Origin: Paraburkholderia bannensis NBRC 103871
Lineage (GTDB): Bacteria; Pseudomonadota; Gammaproteobacteria; Burkholderiales; Burkholderiaceae
Direction of reading: 5' to 3'
Assembly: GCF_000685015.1 (NCBI RefSeq)
Contig: NZ_BAYA01000019.1
Coordinates: forward strand, 62,001-126,000
DNA length: 64,000 nt
Positions 1 to 8,152 of this stretch are shown here, in pieces (the first letter of the stretch is position 1; every line of letters begins with the position of its first letter). Below the pieces are notes generated by a model. The model had not been told where the DNA came from. It made no database searches and was given only the letters and a program-made list of their open reading frames with translations. Made by a program: the position numbers and the translations under genes.

Positions 1-285
1 TCCGGCGAAGTTTAAGTGCCACAGACGGTAAAGCGGATGATTTACACGGTGGAACAGATATTTGCGAAATATGGAAATATCGAGTTTTTGGCGCTTAAAA
101 CCTTGTCTCAAAAGGGAAAATTCCTACTGCGTTCGTCATCTGGCTGTCACACAGCTGTGGCAATCACGCGACGCTGTTGTCAAGTTAGTGAATTTGATTA
201 TTGTCAAAAGAAGCTCAATTTGGACTCAACCCCTATGCTAATATTTCGCCCTCTGTGGTAACTCCGGAACAGTTGCCAAGGACTA

Positions 286-321
286 ATGGGGTGGCCGAGT
301 CTGCGGCCACCCCATTTTTAT
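286..321 (+). terminator. strong intrinsic terminator (rightward)
   Basis: The arm at 286-297 pairs perfectly with 304-315 (12 bp, mostly G-C) around a 6-nt loop, and is followed by a T-rich tract (TTTTTATTT). No rightward gene is visible just before it, so it ends either a gene left of the window or a small RNA. Confidence 0.8.
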
Positions 322-413
322 TTGTGGCCCGTCACCATCCTGAAAGCCTCCGGACGAGAAAAAGCCGGCGCACCGATAATCGGCACACCGGCTCCCGGAA
401 AATCCGCCAGTTA

Positions 414-450
414 ATTTACAACCCGTAACACTCGATTACGGGTTGTAAAT
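414..450. terminator. perfect inverted repeat, probable terminator of the MFS gene
   Basis: A 15-bp perfect inverted repeat (ATTTACAACCCGTAA and its complement, 414-428 and 436-450) has a 7-nt loop. It lies 32 bp downstream of the stop of the leftward MFS gene. It has no U-tract on the leftward strand apart from the AT-rich base of the stem, so termination is inferred from position. Confidence 0.5.
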
Positions 451-481
451 CCGCGCTTTAAGCGCGTGATAAAGACCGTTA

Positions 482-2035
482 TTAATGCGCGCCCGCCGCG
501 CTCGACGCATCGGCAGCGCTACGCGAAGGTCGCGTAATCCAGATCAGCGGAATGATGGCGATAAAGATGATCGCCGAGATATAGAAGATGTCGTTCAGGC
601 CCATCACCGCAGCCTGCGAATCCACCGAGTTGTTGAAGAGCGCATAGGCCGAGTCGCCGCTCAGATGCAGCGCGCCGTGCAGCGTGTCCATCTGCTGCGT
701 GAAGACCGGATTGGTCGGGTTCGCCTGCTCGGTGAGGCGCGCGTGATGCAGGATCGTGCGATCGTTGAACGCGTTGCCGATCAGCGACGTGCCCACCGCG
801 CCGCAGAACGTGCGCGCGAAGTTCGACAGCCCGGCCGCAGCAGGAATCTTTTCGGGCGGCAGGCCCGAGAGAATGATCGAGGTGAGCGGCACGAAGAACA
901 TCGCCATCGGAATGCCTTGCAGCAGCGTGGGCAACACGATGTCCCAGTGCGAAACATCGGTATAGAACTGCGTGCGCATCATGAAGACCACCGCGAAGCC
1001 TACAAAGGCGACCGTTGCGATGTAGCGCGGGTCGCTGCGCGGCAGCAGCCGGCCGATGATAGGCGTAAGCAACACCGCGAATACGCCCAGCGGCGCGGTC
1101 GCCAGCCCCGAATCCACGGCGCGATAGCCCAGATAGCCCTGCATCCATTGGGGCAGCAGCACCAGCGTGCCGAAGAACATGCCGTAGGCCACCGAAATCG
1201 AAATCGTCCCGCCAGCAAAATTGCGCTGCGTGAAGAGGCGAATATCGACCACCGGATTGTCTGCAGTGAGTTCCCACACGATGAAGAACGCGAAGCCCAC
1301 CAGCGCGATCAGTCCAAGCGCGACGATCAGCGGCGAGTCGAACCACGCGAGATCCTTGCCCTTGTCGAGCATGATCTGCAACGACGCCACCCAGACGACC
1401 AGCAGCATCAGGCCGACGCCGTCGATCGGCATGCGCCGCGTGGCCGATTCGCGCTCGCGATAGATCGCCCACGTGATCGCGGCGGCGAACAGGCCCACGG
1501 GAATGTTGATATAGAAGATCCACGACCAGTTGTAGTCGTACGTGATCCAGCCGCCCAGCGACGGCCCGGCGATCGGGCCGACCAGCGCCGTCATCGACCA
1601 GAGCGCGAGCGCGGTCGACGACTTCTGTTTGGGCCACGAGCCCAGCAGCAGCGCCTGCGAAAGCGGCGCGAGCGGCCCGGCCACGACGCCTTGCAGAATC
1701 CGTGCGCCGAGCAGCGTGGGCAGATTGGGCGCGATGCCGCACAGCCACGAGGCAAGCACGAACAGCAGGATAGAACTGACGAATAGCTTCACAGTGCCGA
1801 AGCGTTGCGTGAGCCAGCCGGTCAGCGGAATGGAGACGGCATTGGCCGCCGCGAAGATGGTGATGACCCACGTGCCTTCGTCGACCGACACGCCGAGGTC
1901 GCCCGAGATCGTCGGGATCGCGACGTTGGCAATCGACGAATCGAGCACGTTCATGAACATCGCCAGCGACACGGCCACCGTGCCGAGCGCGAGCTTGCCG
2001 CCGCTGAGCGGCGCGAGGGATTGGGGTGCAGACAT
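482..2035 (-). CDS. DHA2-family MFS multidrug efflux transporter (EmrB/QacA type)
   Basis: This is an inner-membrane drug:H+ antiporter of 517 aa, the usual length for the 14-helix DHA2 family. Near the N-terminus it has the family signature region with FMNVLDSSIANVAIP (TM1), followed by GTWVITIFAAANAVSIPLTGWL and LFVSSILLFVLASWLCG. Hydrophobic segments continue to the C-terminus. EmrB-type pumps normally work with a periplasmic adaptor (EmrA/HlyD) and an outer-membrane channel, but neither is adjacent, so the adaptor must be encoded elsewhere or the pump acts alone. The start ATG at 2035 begins MSAPQSLAPL; its ribosome binding site is weak. The substrate cannot be told from sequence. Confidence 0.9.
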   Translation of the reverse strand: MSAPQSLAPLSGGKLALGTVAVSLAMFMNVLDSSIANVAIPTISGDLGVSVDEGTWVITIFAAANAVSIPLTGWLTQRFGTVKLFVSSILLFVLASWLCGIAPNLPTLLGARILQGVVAGPLAPLSQALLLGSWPKQKSSTALALWSMTALVGPIAGPSLGGWITYDYNWSWIFYINIPVGLFAAAITWAIYRERESATRRMPIDGVGLMLLVVWVASLQIMLDKGKDLAWFDSPLIVALGLIALVGFAFFIVWELTADNPVVDIRLFTQRNFAGGTISISVAYGMFFGTLVLLPQWMQGYLGYRAVDSGLATAPLGVFAVLLTPIIGRLLPRSDPRYIATVAFVGFAVVFMMRTQFYTDVSHWDIVLPTLLQGIPMAMFFVPLTSIILSGLPPEKIPAAAGLSNFARTFCGAVGTSLIGNAFNDRTILHHARLTEQANPTNPVFTQQMDTLHGALHLSGDSAYALFNNSVDSQAAVMGLNDIFYISAIIFIAIIPLIWITRPSRSAADASSAAGAH

Positions 2036-2223
2036 GGATTACGCGTGTGATGGACAAGGGCCGGCGGCATGGCGCGGGCCATCCGGGAGCCTGACAGAGC
2101 CGGGCGCTGCGATCAATGCCCAAACACGCATCAATGACTGACAGCGGCGACAATAATGCGCGCCCCCTATGCCACGTCAGTTAATCAGTCATCCAAACTA
2201 TCTGCACCACTAGGGCGACGACC

Positions 2224-3150
2224 TCAATCGCCCACAAAATTCACCGTGCGCTTCGCCCGCTCGTCGACCGTCAGCGAAAACACGTCGGGCCGCGCATAAT
2301 GCCCCGTCACGTCGAAGTCGTATCGGGCGCGCACGAGTTCATCGGTATCGATCTGCGCCGTCACGAGCCCCGTCTCGCCATGCAACGGCCCGGCAAGAAT
2401 ATCGCCCAGCGGCCCGACGATCACGCTGCCGCCGTTGATGAGCGGCCGCGCCGGATCCCAGCCCGGCACCTCGATACCCAGCGCCGCAGGCGACGGCTGC
2501 ACCTGGCACGCGCTCACGACGAAGCAACGTCCCTCATGCGCGATATGACGCATGGAGCACTGCCAGACCTCGCGTTCGTCGACGGTCGGCGCGCACCAGA
2601 TCTGCACGCCCTTCGCGTACATGGCCGTGCGCAGCAGCGGCATATGGTTCTCCCAGCAGATCGCCGTGCCCGCAAGGCCCGCGCCGGTCTGCACCACCGG
2701 CAGCGTCGAGCCGTCGCCCTGCCCCCAGATCAGCCGTTCGGTGCCCGTGGGCATGAGCTTGCGATGCTTCGCCACCAGCCCCTCGCGCGGATCGAAGAAC
2801 AGCGCCGTGCAAAAGAGCGAACTGCCCGCACGCTCGATCACGCCAATCACGATCGACGCTTCGCAACGTGCCGACAATGCGGCGAGCGCATCGGTTTCCG
2901 GGCCCGGCACGTCGATGGCGTTCTCGAAGTACCGCGCAAACGCTTCGCGGCCTTCGGGCAGCCGGTAGCCTAGCCGCGTGCCGAAGATTTCGCCCTTCGG
3001 ATAGCCGCCCAGCAACGCCTCGGGCATGACGACGAGCGCGGCGCCCGAAGCGCGGATATCCGCTTCGAACGAAAGAATATGGTCGAGCGTGGCGGCCTTG
3101 CCCTGCGGCAGTGAGCCGATCTGCAAGGCGGCGATAGTCGATTTCGGCAT
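2224..3150 (-). CDS. nitrilase / carbon-nitrogen hydrolase
   Basis: A cytoplasmic enzyme of 308 aa that hydrolyses nitriles (or possibly amides) to carboxylic acids. The catalytic Glu-Lys-Cys triad is visible: Glu in VVMPEALLGGYPKG (about residue 48), Lys in KHRKLMPTGTERLIWGQGDG, and the nucleophile Cys in AICWENHMPLLR. The CWEN context and the PTGTERLIWG segment favour true nitrilases over aliphatic amidases. It is slightly shorter than many nitrilases (about 330-350 aa). The start at 3150 is chosen because GGAG lies about 8 bases upstream, although the frame stays open beyond it. It is divergent from the LysR gene at 3259, which is its probable regulator. Confidence 0.9.
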   Translation of the reverse strand: MPKSTIAALQIGSLPQGKAATLDHILSFEADIRASGAALVVMPEALLGGYPKGEIFGTRLGYRLPEGREAFARYFENAIDVPGPETDALAALSARCEASIVIGVIERAGSSLFCTALFFDPREGLVAKHRKLMPTGTERLIWGQGDGSTLPVVQTGAGLAGTAICWENHMPLLRTAMYAKGVQIWCAPTVDEREVWQCSMRHIAHEGRCFVVSACQVQPSPAALGIEVPGWDPARPLINGGSVIVGPLGDILAGPLHGETGLVTAQIDTDELVRARYDFDVTGHYARPDVFSLTVDERAKRTVNFVGD

Positions 3151-3171
3151 GAGGGTTCTCCGTGATCCGGG

Positions 3172-3195
3172 GTTATTGGTGTTGAGCCACATAAC
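3172..3195. promoter_or_regulatory. candidate LysR operator between nitrilase and lysR
   Basis: In the 108-bp divergent intergenic region, GTTAT (3172-3176) and ATAAC (3191-3195) form an inverted repeat that continues imperfectly inward (GG/CC). Its size and position suit a LysR-type binding site that would control both the nitrilase and the regulator. This is inference from symmetry and location only. Confidence 0.35.
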
Positions 3196-3258
3196 AAGGC
3201 GAATCCGTATGATGACGGGGTCACAACCTCGCGCCCACGCGCGGCACCACTTTCTGCT

Positions 3259-4191
3259 ATGCCTGCCAGTGATATCGCCAGCGTCGACCTGAACCTGCTG
3301 AAGATCTTCGAAGCCCTGTTCGAAGAAGGCGGCGCCAGCCGCGCCGCGATCCGGCTGGACATGACGCAGTCCGCCGTGAGCGCGGCGCTCAAGCGCCTGC
3401 GCGTGCTCTACGACGACCGCCTGTTCACGCCGACCGGCCGCGGCCTCGCGCCCACCGCCCGCGCGCGCGAGCTCAAGCCCGTCGTGACCGAGGCGCTCGA
3501 TCGCGTGCGCCAGAGTCTCGCGATTGCCTCGCCGCATCCTGCGAGCTTTCAGGGTCGCGCCGTGGCCGTCGGGCTCTCCGACGATTTCGAGCTGGCGCTG
3601 GGCCAGCCCATCATCGAGCATGTCGCGCGCCATGCGCCGGGTCTGCGCGTGATCTTTCGCCAGACTTACAGCCAGATCGTGAGCGACAGCCTGGCCACCC
3701 AGGAGATCGACCTGGCCATTGCGGCGGGCGGCTTTGGCGCGCGCGGGCTGAGCCATCGTTCGCTCGGCCAGGGCGACTATGCGTGTCTCGTCGATGCGGC
3801 TTCGCTGCCGGACGAGGGCCACGGCGCGCTCACGCTCGAAGCCTTCGTCGCGCGCGGGCACATTCTGGTGTCCTCGGGCGGCGTGGTCGGCATCGTCGAT
3901 GAAGCACTGGCCGCACAGGGCTTGAAGCGCAACGTGATCGCATCGACCACGCACTTCGCCGCGCTGCCGCATCTGCTCAAGGGCAGCCGGGCCGTCGCGA
4001 CCATTCCGCGCCACGCCGCCAGCGCCATCGCGGCGCTCACGGGGCTGCGGCTCGTCGAATGCCCGCTCGCGCTGCCCGGCTACCCGATCGAACTGGGCTG
4101 GCGCGCCAATGCGCTGCGCGACGCCGCCGTGGCCCGCGTGCGCGACGCCATCGACGCCTGCGCCCACTTTCCGGGCCCACGGCGCGACTAA
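3259..4191 (+). CDS. LysR-family transcriptional regulator
   Basis: A 310-aa DNA-binding regulator. The N-terminal winged helix-turn-helix is clear: LNLLKIFEALFEEGGASRAAIRLDMTQSAVS, then LKRLRVLYDDRLFTPTGRGLAPT, typical of LysR residues 5-65. The remaining 220 residues match the periplasmic-binding-like effector domain in size. Divergent from the nitrilase gene with 108 bp between starts, so it most likely activates that gene in response to a nitrile or product and represses itself. The effector is unknown. Confidence 0.9.
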   Translation: MPASDIASVDLNLLKIFEALFEEGGASRAAIRLDMTQSAVSAALKRLRVLYDDRLFTPTGRGLAPTARARELKPVVTEALDRVRQSLAIASPHPASFQGRAVAVGLSDDFELALGQPIIEHVARHAPGLRVIFRQTYSQIVSDSLATQEIDLAIAAGGFGARGLSHRSLGQGDYACLVDAASLPDEGHGALTLEAFVARGHILVSSGGVVGIVDEALAAQGLKRNVIASTTHFAALPHLLKGSRAVATIPRHAASAIAALTGLRLVECPLALPGYPIELGWRANALRDAAVARVRDAIDACAHFPGPRRD

Positions 4192-4235
4192 GCACACCTG
4201 TAAGCGCACCTGAAAGCGCAACTCGAAGCGCACCG

Positions 4236-4290
4236 GAAAAATATTTCGCCGGATAGCGACGGATTTCTCCCGCGGCCCCCGTTCAAGGGT
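4236..4290 (+). promoter_or_regulatory. repeated promoter-like motif, copy A (candidate ECF promoter)
   Basis: GACGGATT at 4258-4265 is followed 14 bp later by CGTTCAAGG (4280-4288). The same arrangement, with flanking similarity that includes AAAAATAT upstream and GAACG downstream, recurs before the DUF1800 gene (6609). A shorter match occurs before the lipoprotein gene at 9436. I read GACGGATT as a -35-like and CGTT as a -10-like element of the ECF sigma factor encoded at 4786-5559. The repetition is seen; the sigma assignment is inferred. Confidence 0.55.
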
Positions 4291-4353
4291 GACAAGGACG
4301 CACGAACGCTGTGCGCCCATCACGAACAACTCATGAACAACGGGAGGGATTCC

Positions 4354-4662
4354 ATGTCCCGCAAGACGCTTCAGTCGTTCCGATCGCTGCTCGTCGCCGC
4401 CACGCTGGCGCTCGCGGGCGGCAGCGCCATCGCCCAGACCATCATCGTCGCGCCGAACGCGCCGCCGCCGCCGCGCGTGGAAGTCGTGCCGCCCGCGCGC
4501 GCGGGCTACGCCTGGGATCCGGGCCACTGGCGCTGGGCCCACGGCGGCTATGTGTGGGCGCCGGGCCACTGGCAGCCCGTGCGCGTCGGCCACCGCTGGG
4601 TGCCGGGCCACTGGATCGAGCACGGCCCGAACTGGCGCTGGGTACCGGGCCATTGGGCCTAA
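4354..4662 (+). CDS. exported YXWXPGXW-repeat protein
   Basis: A secreted or envelope protein of 102 aa. A signal peptide (SLLVAATLALAGGSAIAQ) is followed by a proline-rich linker and four tandem copies of a W-x-PGHW unit: YAWDPGHWRW, YVWAPGHWQP, HRWVPGHWIE and WRWVPGHWA. The family (YXWXPGXW / WXXGXXW repeats) is common in Burkholderia-type genomes and has no settled function. The start at 4354 is preferred over an ATG 21 bases upstream because GGGAGG precedes it at the right distance. It is the first gene of an apparent operon with the small lipoprotein and the ECF sigma factor. Confidence 0.75.
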   Translation: MSRKTLQSFRSLLVAATLALAGGSAIAQTIIVAPNAPPPPRVEVVPPARAGYAWDPGHWRWAHGGYVWAPGHWQPVRVGHRWVPGHWIEHGPNWRWVPGHWA

Positions 4663-4684
4663 GTCGACGATCAAGGCGCCGATC

Positions 4685-4789
4685 ATGAAGACTCTGCTTA
4701 TCATCGCACTGGCCGCGGCGGTTCTCACGGGCTGCATCGTCGAACCCGCACGCCCTGCGTATTACCGGCCCGCGGTCGTCGTATATTGA
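4685..4789 (+). CDS. very small lipoprotein (34 aa)
   Basis: A 34-residue predicted lipoprotein. The N-terminus MKTLLIIALAAAVLTGC has a lipobox (LTGC), and the mature part reads CIVEPARPAYYRPAVVVY. The stretch VEPARPA is identical to that in the larger lipoprotein at 9436, so the two are probably paralogous. This one lacks the W-x-GHW region, which instead sits in the separate gene just upstream. Its stop codon TGA overlaps the first possible TTG start of the sigma factor gene, which suggests translational coupling. It may be a remnant of a longer protein. Confidence 0.55.
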   Translation: MKTLLIIALAAAVLTGCIVEPARPAYYRPAVVVY

Positions 4790-5559
4790 ACGCTCGCGAA
4801 CCGGCCGACGCCGCCGCCACGGCGGCGCGGCCCGAACCGGCGCACGCCCTGGGAGGGCACGACGATGAGACCCGCACGGCCCAGGCCGCTGCCGATCCGC
4901 GCGCGCACGCCGCGCCGCCGACGGGCCGCGCCTTGAACGACGGACAGGAGCGCGCATCCGCGCGCGAACCGGCGTCGGCTGCGTCACGGGCCGCCGAAGC
5001 GGATCCTGATGCGAACCTGATCGCCCGCGTCGGCGCGCGCGACGCGGGCGCAGTGCGCTCGCTCGTCATGAACAAGCTGCCGCGTCTGCTCGCGCTCGCA
5101 ACGCGCATGCTGGGCGACCGCATGGAAGCCGAAGACGTGGCCCAGGAGGCGTTCATGCGTATCTGGAAACAGGCGCCGCACTGGCGCACCGGCGAGGCGA
5201 AATTCGACACGTGGCTGCACCGCGTCGCGCTCAACCTCTGCTATGACCGCCTGCGCGGCCAGCGCGAGACGCTCGCGCCCGACGCCGACGCCTTGAACGA
5301 AGTGGCCGATCCGGCCGCGCGCCCCGACGAACGCATGGAGTCCCGTTCACGCGACGCCCGCGTGCGCGACGCGCTGGCTGCGTTGCCGGTGCGTCAGCGC
5401 GAGGCTCTCGTGCTCACTTATTATCAGGAGCTTTCGAACGCCGAGGCGGCCGCGCTCATGGACATCACAGTCGATGCGCTCGAAAGCCTGCTGGCGCGCG
5501 CGCGGCGCACCCTGCGCGCACAACTGGCCGGCGAAGGGCCCGGCAAGGATCGAGCATGA
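4786..5559 (+). CDS. ECF (RpoE-like) RNA polymerase sigma factor
   Basis: A group 4 sigma factor. Region 2 is visible in NKLPRLLALATRMLGDRMEAEDVAQEAFMRIWKQAP, followed by FDTWLHRVALNLCYDRLR. Region 4 is LPVRQREALVLTYYQELSNAEAAALMDITVDALESLLARARRTLR. The frame gives 257 aa from TTG at 4786, but the first 70-80 residues are low-complexity and Ala-rich. Translation may really start later, for example at TTG 4933. Its end overlaps the anti-sigma candidate by 4 bp (ATGA). Probable targets are the genes preceded by the GACGGATT motif in this region, including its own operon. Confidence 0.85.
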   Translation: MNAREPADAAATAARPEPAHALGGHDDETRTAQAAADPRAHAAPPTGRALNDGQERASAREPASAASRAAEADPDANLIARVGARDAGAVRSLVMNKLPRLLALATRMLGDRMEAEDVAQEAFMRIWKQAPHWRTGEAKFDTWLHRVALNLCYDRLRGQRETLAPDADALNEVADPAARPDERMESRSRDARVRDALAALPVRQREALVLTYYQELSNAEAAALMDITVDALESLLARARRTLRAQLAGEGPGKDRA

Positions 5560-6029
5560 CACCCGAACGATTCCACACACTCGTCGAAGCCTATGGCGCC
5601 GACCCGCGCCGCTGGCCGCAGCTTGAGCGCGCCGATGCGCTCGCGTGGGCGCGCGCGCATCGCGACCAGGCGGACGCCGTGCTCGAAGCGGCGCTGGAAC
5701 TGGACGCCTGGCTCGCACGCGACATGGTCGCGCCGCCCTCGCGCGCGCTCTTCGAGCAGATCGTCGAGAGCGCGCCCGTGGCCGTGCCGGTGCAGGCCAA
5801 CGCGGATCGCACGCGGCGCAGGCGCTTCTGGTGGTCGGGAGCGGCGTTCGCGGGCGTCGGGTTGGCGGGCGCCGTTGCTGGAGCGGTGGCGATGTCGGTC
5901 ATGCTCGCGGGCAACACGCTCGCGAGCGGCCACGGCGCACAACAAGAGCTGCTGCATGAAGCCACGCACGAAAGCAGCTATCTGGGTACGAGTTTCGGCG
6001 GTTCGAACGCCGATTGGGGTGATGAATGA
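5556..6029 (+). CDS. single-pass membrane protein, probable anti-sigma factor
   Basis: A 157-aa protein with an 85-residue cytoplasmic N-terminal part (MTPERFHTLVEAYGADPRRWP...), one membrane helix (about residues 90-115, FWWSGAAFAGVGLAGAVAGAVAM) and a short periplasmic tail. It starts inside the sigma gene's stop (ATGA overlap) and ends in the start of the next gene, so the three are co-translated. Position and topology fit a membrane anti-sigma factor. It has no cysteine, so it is not a zinc-binding (ZAS) type. The call rests mainly on context. Confidence 0.6.
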   Translation: MTPERFHTLVEAYGADPRRWPQLERADALAWARAHRDQADAVLEAALELDAWLARDMVAPPSRALFEQIVESAPVAVPVQANADRTRRRRFWWSGAAFAGVGLAGAVAGAVAMSVMLAGNTLASGHGAQQELLHEATHESSYLGTSFGGSNADWGDE

Positions 6030-6553
6030 ACGCACGCTCGTTGAAGGTGCTGATTGCGGGATCCGTCCTGCTCAATGTATTTCTGCTCGGCGGGATTGCG
6101 GGCGGCGCGTGGCGCTGGTTCGCCTCGCGCGACGTCACGCAGGCGCAGGCGCCCATACAGGGGCAACCCGCGCAACGCGCGGCGCTGCGCTTCGCCACCG
6201 ACTATCTTTCGCCGGACAGGCAGCAGCAATTCGTCGATGCCCTGAAGGCCGCGCGCCGCGAAGGCCGCGACGATGCGCGCGCCGCCCGCGACGATCGCCG
6301 TCAGGTGCTCGACCTGCTGGCCGCGCCGAATTTCGACCGCGCGGCGCTCGATGCCGCGCTCGCACGCACGCGGGCGTCCGATAGCGCGTTGCGCGCGAAA
6401 GTCGAAAGCGGCGTCGCCGATTACGCGGCCACGCTCACGCCCGAGGAACGCGTGAAGTTTGTCGAAGGCCTGGAGCGCAGCGGGCAATGGCGTCTGCCGC
6501 CGCAAAAGCGCAAGGCCGAATCGCAGGCAAGCGCGGCGCAACAGACGCAGTAA
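6026..6553 (+). CDS. periplasmic Spy/CpxP/heavy-metal-resistance-like protein
   Basis: A 175-aa membrane-anchored periplasmic protein. One N-terminal helix (LKVLIAGSVLLNVFLLGGIAGGAW) is followed by an all-helical, charged domain with a TPEERVKFVEGLE segment typical of the Metal_resist/CpxP-like superfamily. Genes of this type sit next to ECF sigma/anti-sigma pairs in CnrYXH-like systems, where the protein acts as sensor. This copy contains no histidine and no cysteine, so classical Ni/Co binding as in CnrX is unlikely. It overlaps the anti-sigma gene by 4 bp. Confidence 0.6.
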   Translation: MNARSLKVLIAGSVLLNVFLLGGIAGGAWRWFASRDVTQAQAPIQGQPAQRAALRFATDYLSPDRQQQFVDALKAARREGRDDARAARDDRRQVLDLLAAPNFDRAALDAALARTRASDSALRAKVESGVADYAATLTPEERVKFVEGLERSGQWRLPPQKRKAESQASAAQQTQ

Positions 6554-6589
6554 TCGCCCCGTATTTCGGCCCGGTAACCGAAGGCAATA

Positions 6590-6645
6590 AAAATATCGGC
6601 AGGACAGCGACGGATTCTTGCGCGGGCCGCGTTTAAGGACAGTAA
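6590..6645 (+). promoter_or_regulatory. repeated promoter-like motif, copy B
   Basis: GACGGATT (6609-6616), a 13-bp spacer and CGTTTAAGG (6630-6638) closely match copy A. The flanking AAAAATAT (upstream) and GAACG (downstream) are also shared. It lies about 60 bp before the DUF1800 start and would drive the DUF1800-DUF1501 pair. Confidence 0.55.
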
Positions 6646-6698
6646 GCCGCACAACGAACGCCCTTAATCGCCCTTCACTGCCCTGACGAGGAACGCGC

Positions 6699-8147
6699 AT
6701 GGACAGCCCGCCCACCGCCCGCGACGCCGCGATCGCGATGAACCGCTTCGGCCTGGGTGCGCGCGCTGGCGAAGCACCGCCCGCCGATCCGCAACGCTGG
6801 CTGCTCGACCAGTTCGCGCACTACGCGCCGCTGCCTGCCGCGTGGCGCGACGAACCCGGCGCGGTCGCGCTCGCCACGCGCTTTGGCGAGGAACGCCAGC
6901 AAGGCATGGCCGATAACGCAGCCAGCAACGCACAAACCCAGACCGCGAACAGCGACGCCGCATCGAACCCACAGGCCGCCCGTCAGGCCGTCAATCGCGC
7001 CATCCGCCGCGAAGGCGCCGACGTCTATCGCAGCGCGGTCAACGCGCGCCTCACCAGCGCGCTGCAAACCGATACGCCCTTCGTCGAGCGCCTTGTCCAC
7101 TTCTGGTCGAATCACTTTGCCGTGTCCGTCGACAAGGCGGCCATCGCGGGCCTGGCCGGTGCGTTCGAAATGGAAGCGATCCGCCCGCACGTGCTCGGCA
7201 ATTTCGAGGACATGCTGGTGGCCGTCGAGCAACATCCGGCGATGCAGCTCTTTCTCGACCAGGCCCGCTCGGTCGGGCCGGACAGCCGCGCCGCACTGCG
7301 CGCCGATCAACGCGATCCTGCCCACAAGCGCGGCCTCAACGAGAACCTCGCGCGCGAGATCATGGAACTGCACACGCTGGGCGTGCGCACCGGCTATACG
7401 CAAGAAGACGTGACCGAATTCGCGCGGGCCCTGACCGGCTGGAGCGTGGCCGCCGCGCGCGGCCCGCAGCCGGGCAATGCGCCGCCCGGATCGTTCGTGT
7501 TCCGCCCCGCCTTGCACGAGCCGGGCACGCGCACGGTGATGGGCCGCCAATATGATCAGGATGGCGAACTACAGGCCCGTGCGATCCTGCACGACCTCGC
7601 CCGCGCGAGCGCCACTAGCCGCCATGTCGCCTTTCAGCTGGTACGCCACTTCGTCGCCGACAACCCGCCTCCTGCGCTCACCGAACGTCTCGCGCAGGCC
7701 TTCGAGCAAAGCGGCGGCGACCTGCCCACGGTCTATCACGCGCTGGCAACGGCGCCCGAAGCGTGGGCCGCGCCCGACGCCAAATTCAAGACGCCGTGGG
7801 AATGGACGGTGTCGTCGATGCGCGCGCTTGGCTGGCGCGACCTTGGCGACCTCAAGGCCGCGCCGCTGCTCACGCAACTGGGCCAGCCCATCTGGCGGCC
7901 AGGGTCGCCCGCGGGCTACGACGATATCGCCGCAAGCTGGGCCGCGCCCGATGCGCTGGTCAGGCGCGTCGAAGTCGCGCAGCGTTTCGCCGCGCGCGTG
8001 GGCGACCGCATCGACGCGCGCGAGCTTGCACCCACGGTATTGCCCGGCACGTTGACGCCGGCCACCGCCACCGCCGTCGCCCATGCAGAAAGCGCGCCCA
8101 CCGCGCTCGCCCTGTTGCTCGTTTCGCCTGACTTTTTGCGGAGATAA
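6699..8147 (+). CDS. DUF1800 domain-containing protein
   Basis: A 482-aa member of the DUF1800 family, whose biochemical role is unknown. The start region AAIAMNRFGLGARAGE, the core FVERLVHFWSNHFAVS, GLNENLAREIMELHTLGV and YTQEDVTEFARALTGWSV are hallmark stretches of this family. No signal peptide is visible. The start ATG has GAGGAA upstream. The gene is followed after 5 bp by a DUF1501 gene, the usual partner of DUF1800, so they form one operon. It is preceded by the same promoter-like motif found before the ECF sigma operon. Confidence 0.85.
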   Translation: MDSPPTARDAAIAMNRFGLGARAGEAPPADPQRWLLDQFAHYAPLPAAWRDEPGAVALATRFGEERQQGMADNAASNAQTQTANSDAASNPQAARQAVNRAIRREGADVYRSAVNARLTSALQTDTPFVERLVHFWSNHFAVSVDKAAIAGLAGAFEMEAIRPHVLGNFEDMLVAVEQHPAMQLFLDQARSVGPDSRAALRADQRDPAHKRGLNENLAREIMELHTLGVRTGYTQEDVTEFARALTGWSVAAARGPQPGNAPPGSFVFRPALHEPGTRTVMGRQYDQDGELQARAILHDLARASATSRHVAFQLVRHFVADNPPPALTERLAQAFEQSGGDLPTVYHALATAPEAWAAPDAKFKTPWEWTVSSMRALGWRDLGDLKAAPLLTQLGQPIWRPGSPAGYDDIAASWAAPDALVRRVEVAQRFAARVGDRIDARELAPTVLPGTLTPATATAVAHAESAPTALALLLVSPDFLRR

Positions 8148-8152
8148 CCGCC

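Larger units (their letters stand above)
1..481. other. gene-poor stretch at window start
   Basis: I find no convincing protein-coding gene here. The open frames present have unlike-protein composition and no ribosome binding site. What is visible is an AT-rich inverted repeat (GATATTT at 57-63 and AAATATC at 75-81), a strong rightward intrinsic terminator at 286-321 and a long inverted repeat at 414-450. The first 15 bases could be the last codons of a gene lying to the left (they end in TAA at 13-15), but this cannot be tested from so little sequence. Confidence 0.5.

Noticed and set aside
2224..4737. One very long leftward open frame that joins the nitrilase to sequence opposite the LysR gene
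   Set aside because: Only the nitrilase part (2224-3150) has protein-like sequence and a ribosome binding site; the rest is Arg/Ala-rich and lies opposite a clear LysR gene. High GC makes such frames common.
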